A stretch of DNA of 64,000 nt, from the NCBI GenBank assembly GCA_026545765.1, contig CM048841.1:103389542-103453541 (forward strand), in the 5' to 3' direction. Positions 62,310 to 64,000 of the stretch are shown in pieces. This stretch comes from Plantago major. Its lineage: Eukaryota > Streptophyta > Magnoliopsida > Lamiales > Plantaginaceae. Under the pieces are notes generated by a model, which was not told where the DNA came from, did no database searches, and saw nothing but the letters and a program-made list of their open reading frames with translations. A program made the translations under genes and the position numbers. Numbering within the stretch: position 1 is the stretch's first letter; the number at the start of each line of letters is the position of its first letter.

Positions 62310-63999
62310 AATGCTCTCCGATGCGTTCATCAAACCTCTACACCCAGTATTATGTATCTTTCACATATTTCGTTTCAAACAAATTATTCGCTATGCATTA
62401 TATATTATCCATTAGCATTATAGATACTTGACGGTAAATAATTTAGTTTATTATTATGGTAAAACAATACCAATGGAGCTGGTGTGAAAACTGCTAACGC
62501 GACATTGATAAAAAAATATGGTGGAAGAGTACAATCCATATGCAAAAGTATACAAATGGCCAGAGATCGCATCTTCCTTTGATAATGCCCGTGAGGCGGC
62601 CTTCAACTTATTGCTAGATGTCCAGGGGGGCGTGGATGGACGAACTTACAATTTGCCTACTACATCATAAGTAACTGCAGTAGTTGAAGGTAATGTCGAT
62701 GCTTACATGTTTGAAAGGATATTATGGTTGAAACGAGTAATGGGGACTTGAAGCGCATAAGTGAGTTTCTTCCATGCCGCCTTATTCAATATCCACTACT
62801 CTTTGACGGTATACCGATATTCAGATAAGTATTGTGAGAAAGAAGCCAAATCTTACTCTAAGGGAGTTCTTAGTTTTCCGGATGCAAGATAGGGAGAATG
62901 AAGGTAATCAACACATGCTTGGTAGGACGTCATTATTACAATTCAATGTTAATTCTTATTTGATGATGGAGTCACAACGTCTTGAATGGATTTGTTACAA
63001 TCAGCCTAAAATTCGTGGTGATTCATACAATAAATTGGCCAACACGGTTAACCAGGGTCAGACATAAACGTCCTGGGTTGGTGGGTCTTTATAATTGCGT
63101 TCGACAATAGATGCACATAATGTTTTTCTAAACGTTTTAACGATCTTATCACGCCTATCGAAGGAGAGACACTGGTGGCACCGTCAATAAAAGTGGCGTT
63201 TCACTTGACAACAGGTACTTATCATGGACTATAATTCATTATATTATTTTATATATGTAATTTATTTTACGTAATTTATATTTTTAAAGCCTTTATTTTT
63301 GTCTATTATTGTTATTACTATTATATCATAAAAATAGATACACATTTCTACATAACTCCCACCTGATGCTCAAATATCAAGCGCACGTCAACATGGTATT
63401 TTGTAACAGCCATTGGTTAATACCATATCCCTTCAAGTATATATCCAAAGGAAGTGATAAAACTGGGGTTAATTTCAATGATCGAGAAAACGGGGATAAG
63501 GTCATGAAGCATATGGACTGTCATTATGTGTCTCCATACGAAGCAATGTGGAGGATATTAGAATCCCCGTTGTATTATACGATTTATGTTGTTAAGCGAT
63601 TGTCGTTTCATTTAGACAATGAGCAGTTTGTTCCTTTCAAAGATGGTGAATGCATGTTAGGTGTTGTCAACAAAGTCAATGTCAAACAATCGCAGTTCTT
63701 GCAGTGGTTCAAGCTGAACAAAATAAATCCTCGAGCCCGGAAGCTGACTTATGCTAAAATTCCTCGCTATCACTGTTGGAAAAACAAACATAAAATTCGT
63801 ATGAAAACAAAGAAATAAGGTTTCCGTTAAATGGTGTTGATTGTGTTGTGCACGAATATCACAAGGATGCATGTGAAGCTATATGGACTTTTATTCAATG
63901 ATGGAGAGTACATTAATGGTTTGAAAGGGGCAAGTCTATGGGAATTTTCGATACGTCACCTTTACATAACCATGTTGTTATCACGCATCATGTCGAGGT
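62310..63999 (+). pseudogene. Helitron relic 2: Rep/Helitron_like_N region, runs off the window
   Basis: 62310-62960 repeats the text of the first relic from about 59970 (for example 'ccaatggagctggtgtgaaa' at 60061 and 62471) but goes further: RENEGNQHMLGRTSLLQF, SQRLEWICYNQPKIRGDSY, then after a gap HVNMVFCNSHWLI, FKYISKGSDKT, DCHYVSPYEAMWRI, VKRLSFHLDNEQFV and RARKLTYAKIPRY (63309-63818). This is the order of the Helitron_like_N and linker regions (PF14214). Frames are interrupted. The helicase would lie beyond 63999. Confidence 0.8.
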
Positions 64000-64000
64000 C

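Overview
This window is nuclear DNA from a flowering plant, most likely a eudicot. The genes have GT-AG introns and plant-specific families: an AGC VIII kinase with DFD in place of DFG, a GH100 neutral invertase, a DAD1-type class III lipase and an HDA9-like deacetylase. The rest is AT-rich and dense with plant transposons. The species cannot be read from the sequence. All positions were worked out by eye from motifs and splice signals; no alignment or search was run.

Five host genes look intact. From left to right they are an AGC1-12-like protein kinase (minus, 7341-12438, 2 exons), an alkaline/neutral invertase with a probable organelle transit peptide (minus, 21956-25851, 6 exons), a PLA1-II-type lipase (minus, 27320-28615, 2 exons), a CBP3/UQCC1-type cytochrome bc1 assembly chaperone (plus, 34462-37897, 7 exons) and a class I histone deacetylase like HDA9 (minus, 39341-43697, 14 exons). 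They do not form a pathway. From memory, the Arabidopsis counterparts of the kinase and HDA9 lie close together on chromosome 3, so their shared presence here may be microsynteny.

The space between genes is a layered record of transposition. 1-3571 is a chimeric junction leading into a 5'-truncated Ty1/copia element. 4200-6680 holds a pyrimidine-rich leader, a tandem repeat and a LINE 3' relic. 12711-13198 is a foldback MITE about 270 bp upstream of the kinase start. 14838-18332 is a 3.5-kb CACTA element. 18379-21320 is bounded by about 300-bp inverted repeats and contains a ribosomal protein S29 gene fragment with its promoter, a Pack-MULE candidate. 29400-32096 holds MITEs, tandem repeats and a truncated second copy of the lipase, cut by a deleted copia element (32097-33691).

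45627-49257 is a complete PIF/Harbinger element. It has matching termini, a TTA target duplication, an intact DDE transposase, an intact Myb/SANT-like partner ORF and a cluster of four perfect hairpins near one end. A separate short element with hairpins lies at 44662-45157. 50298-54070 is a decayed repeat-rich RD-protein gene. 54960-55554 is a Mutator-like MITE. 56247-57450 is a second CACTA element filled with a GGTGGT minisatellite and inserted into an antisense LINE relic. 59970-63999 holds two Helitron Rep/helicase fragments in head-to-tail order, the second running off the window.

The most interesting points are the apparently intact Harbinger element with its hairpins, the inverted-repeat-bounded S29 fragment, a GC-AG intron with an 11-bp repeat at its two splice sites, and a recurring Trp-to-stop (G-to-A) decay pattern in the transposon relics.
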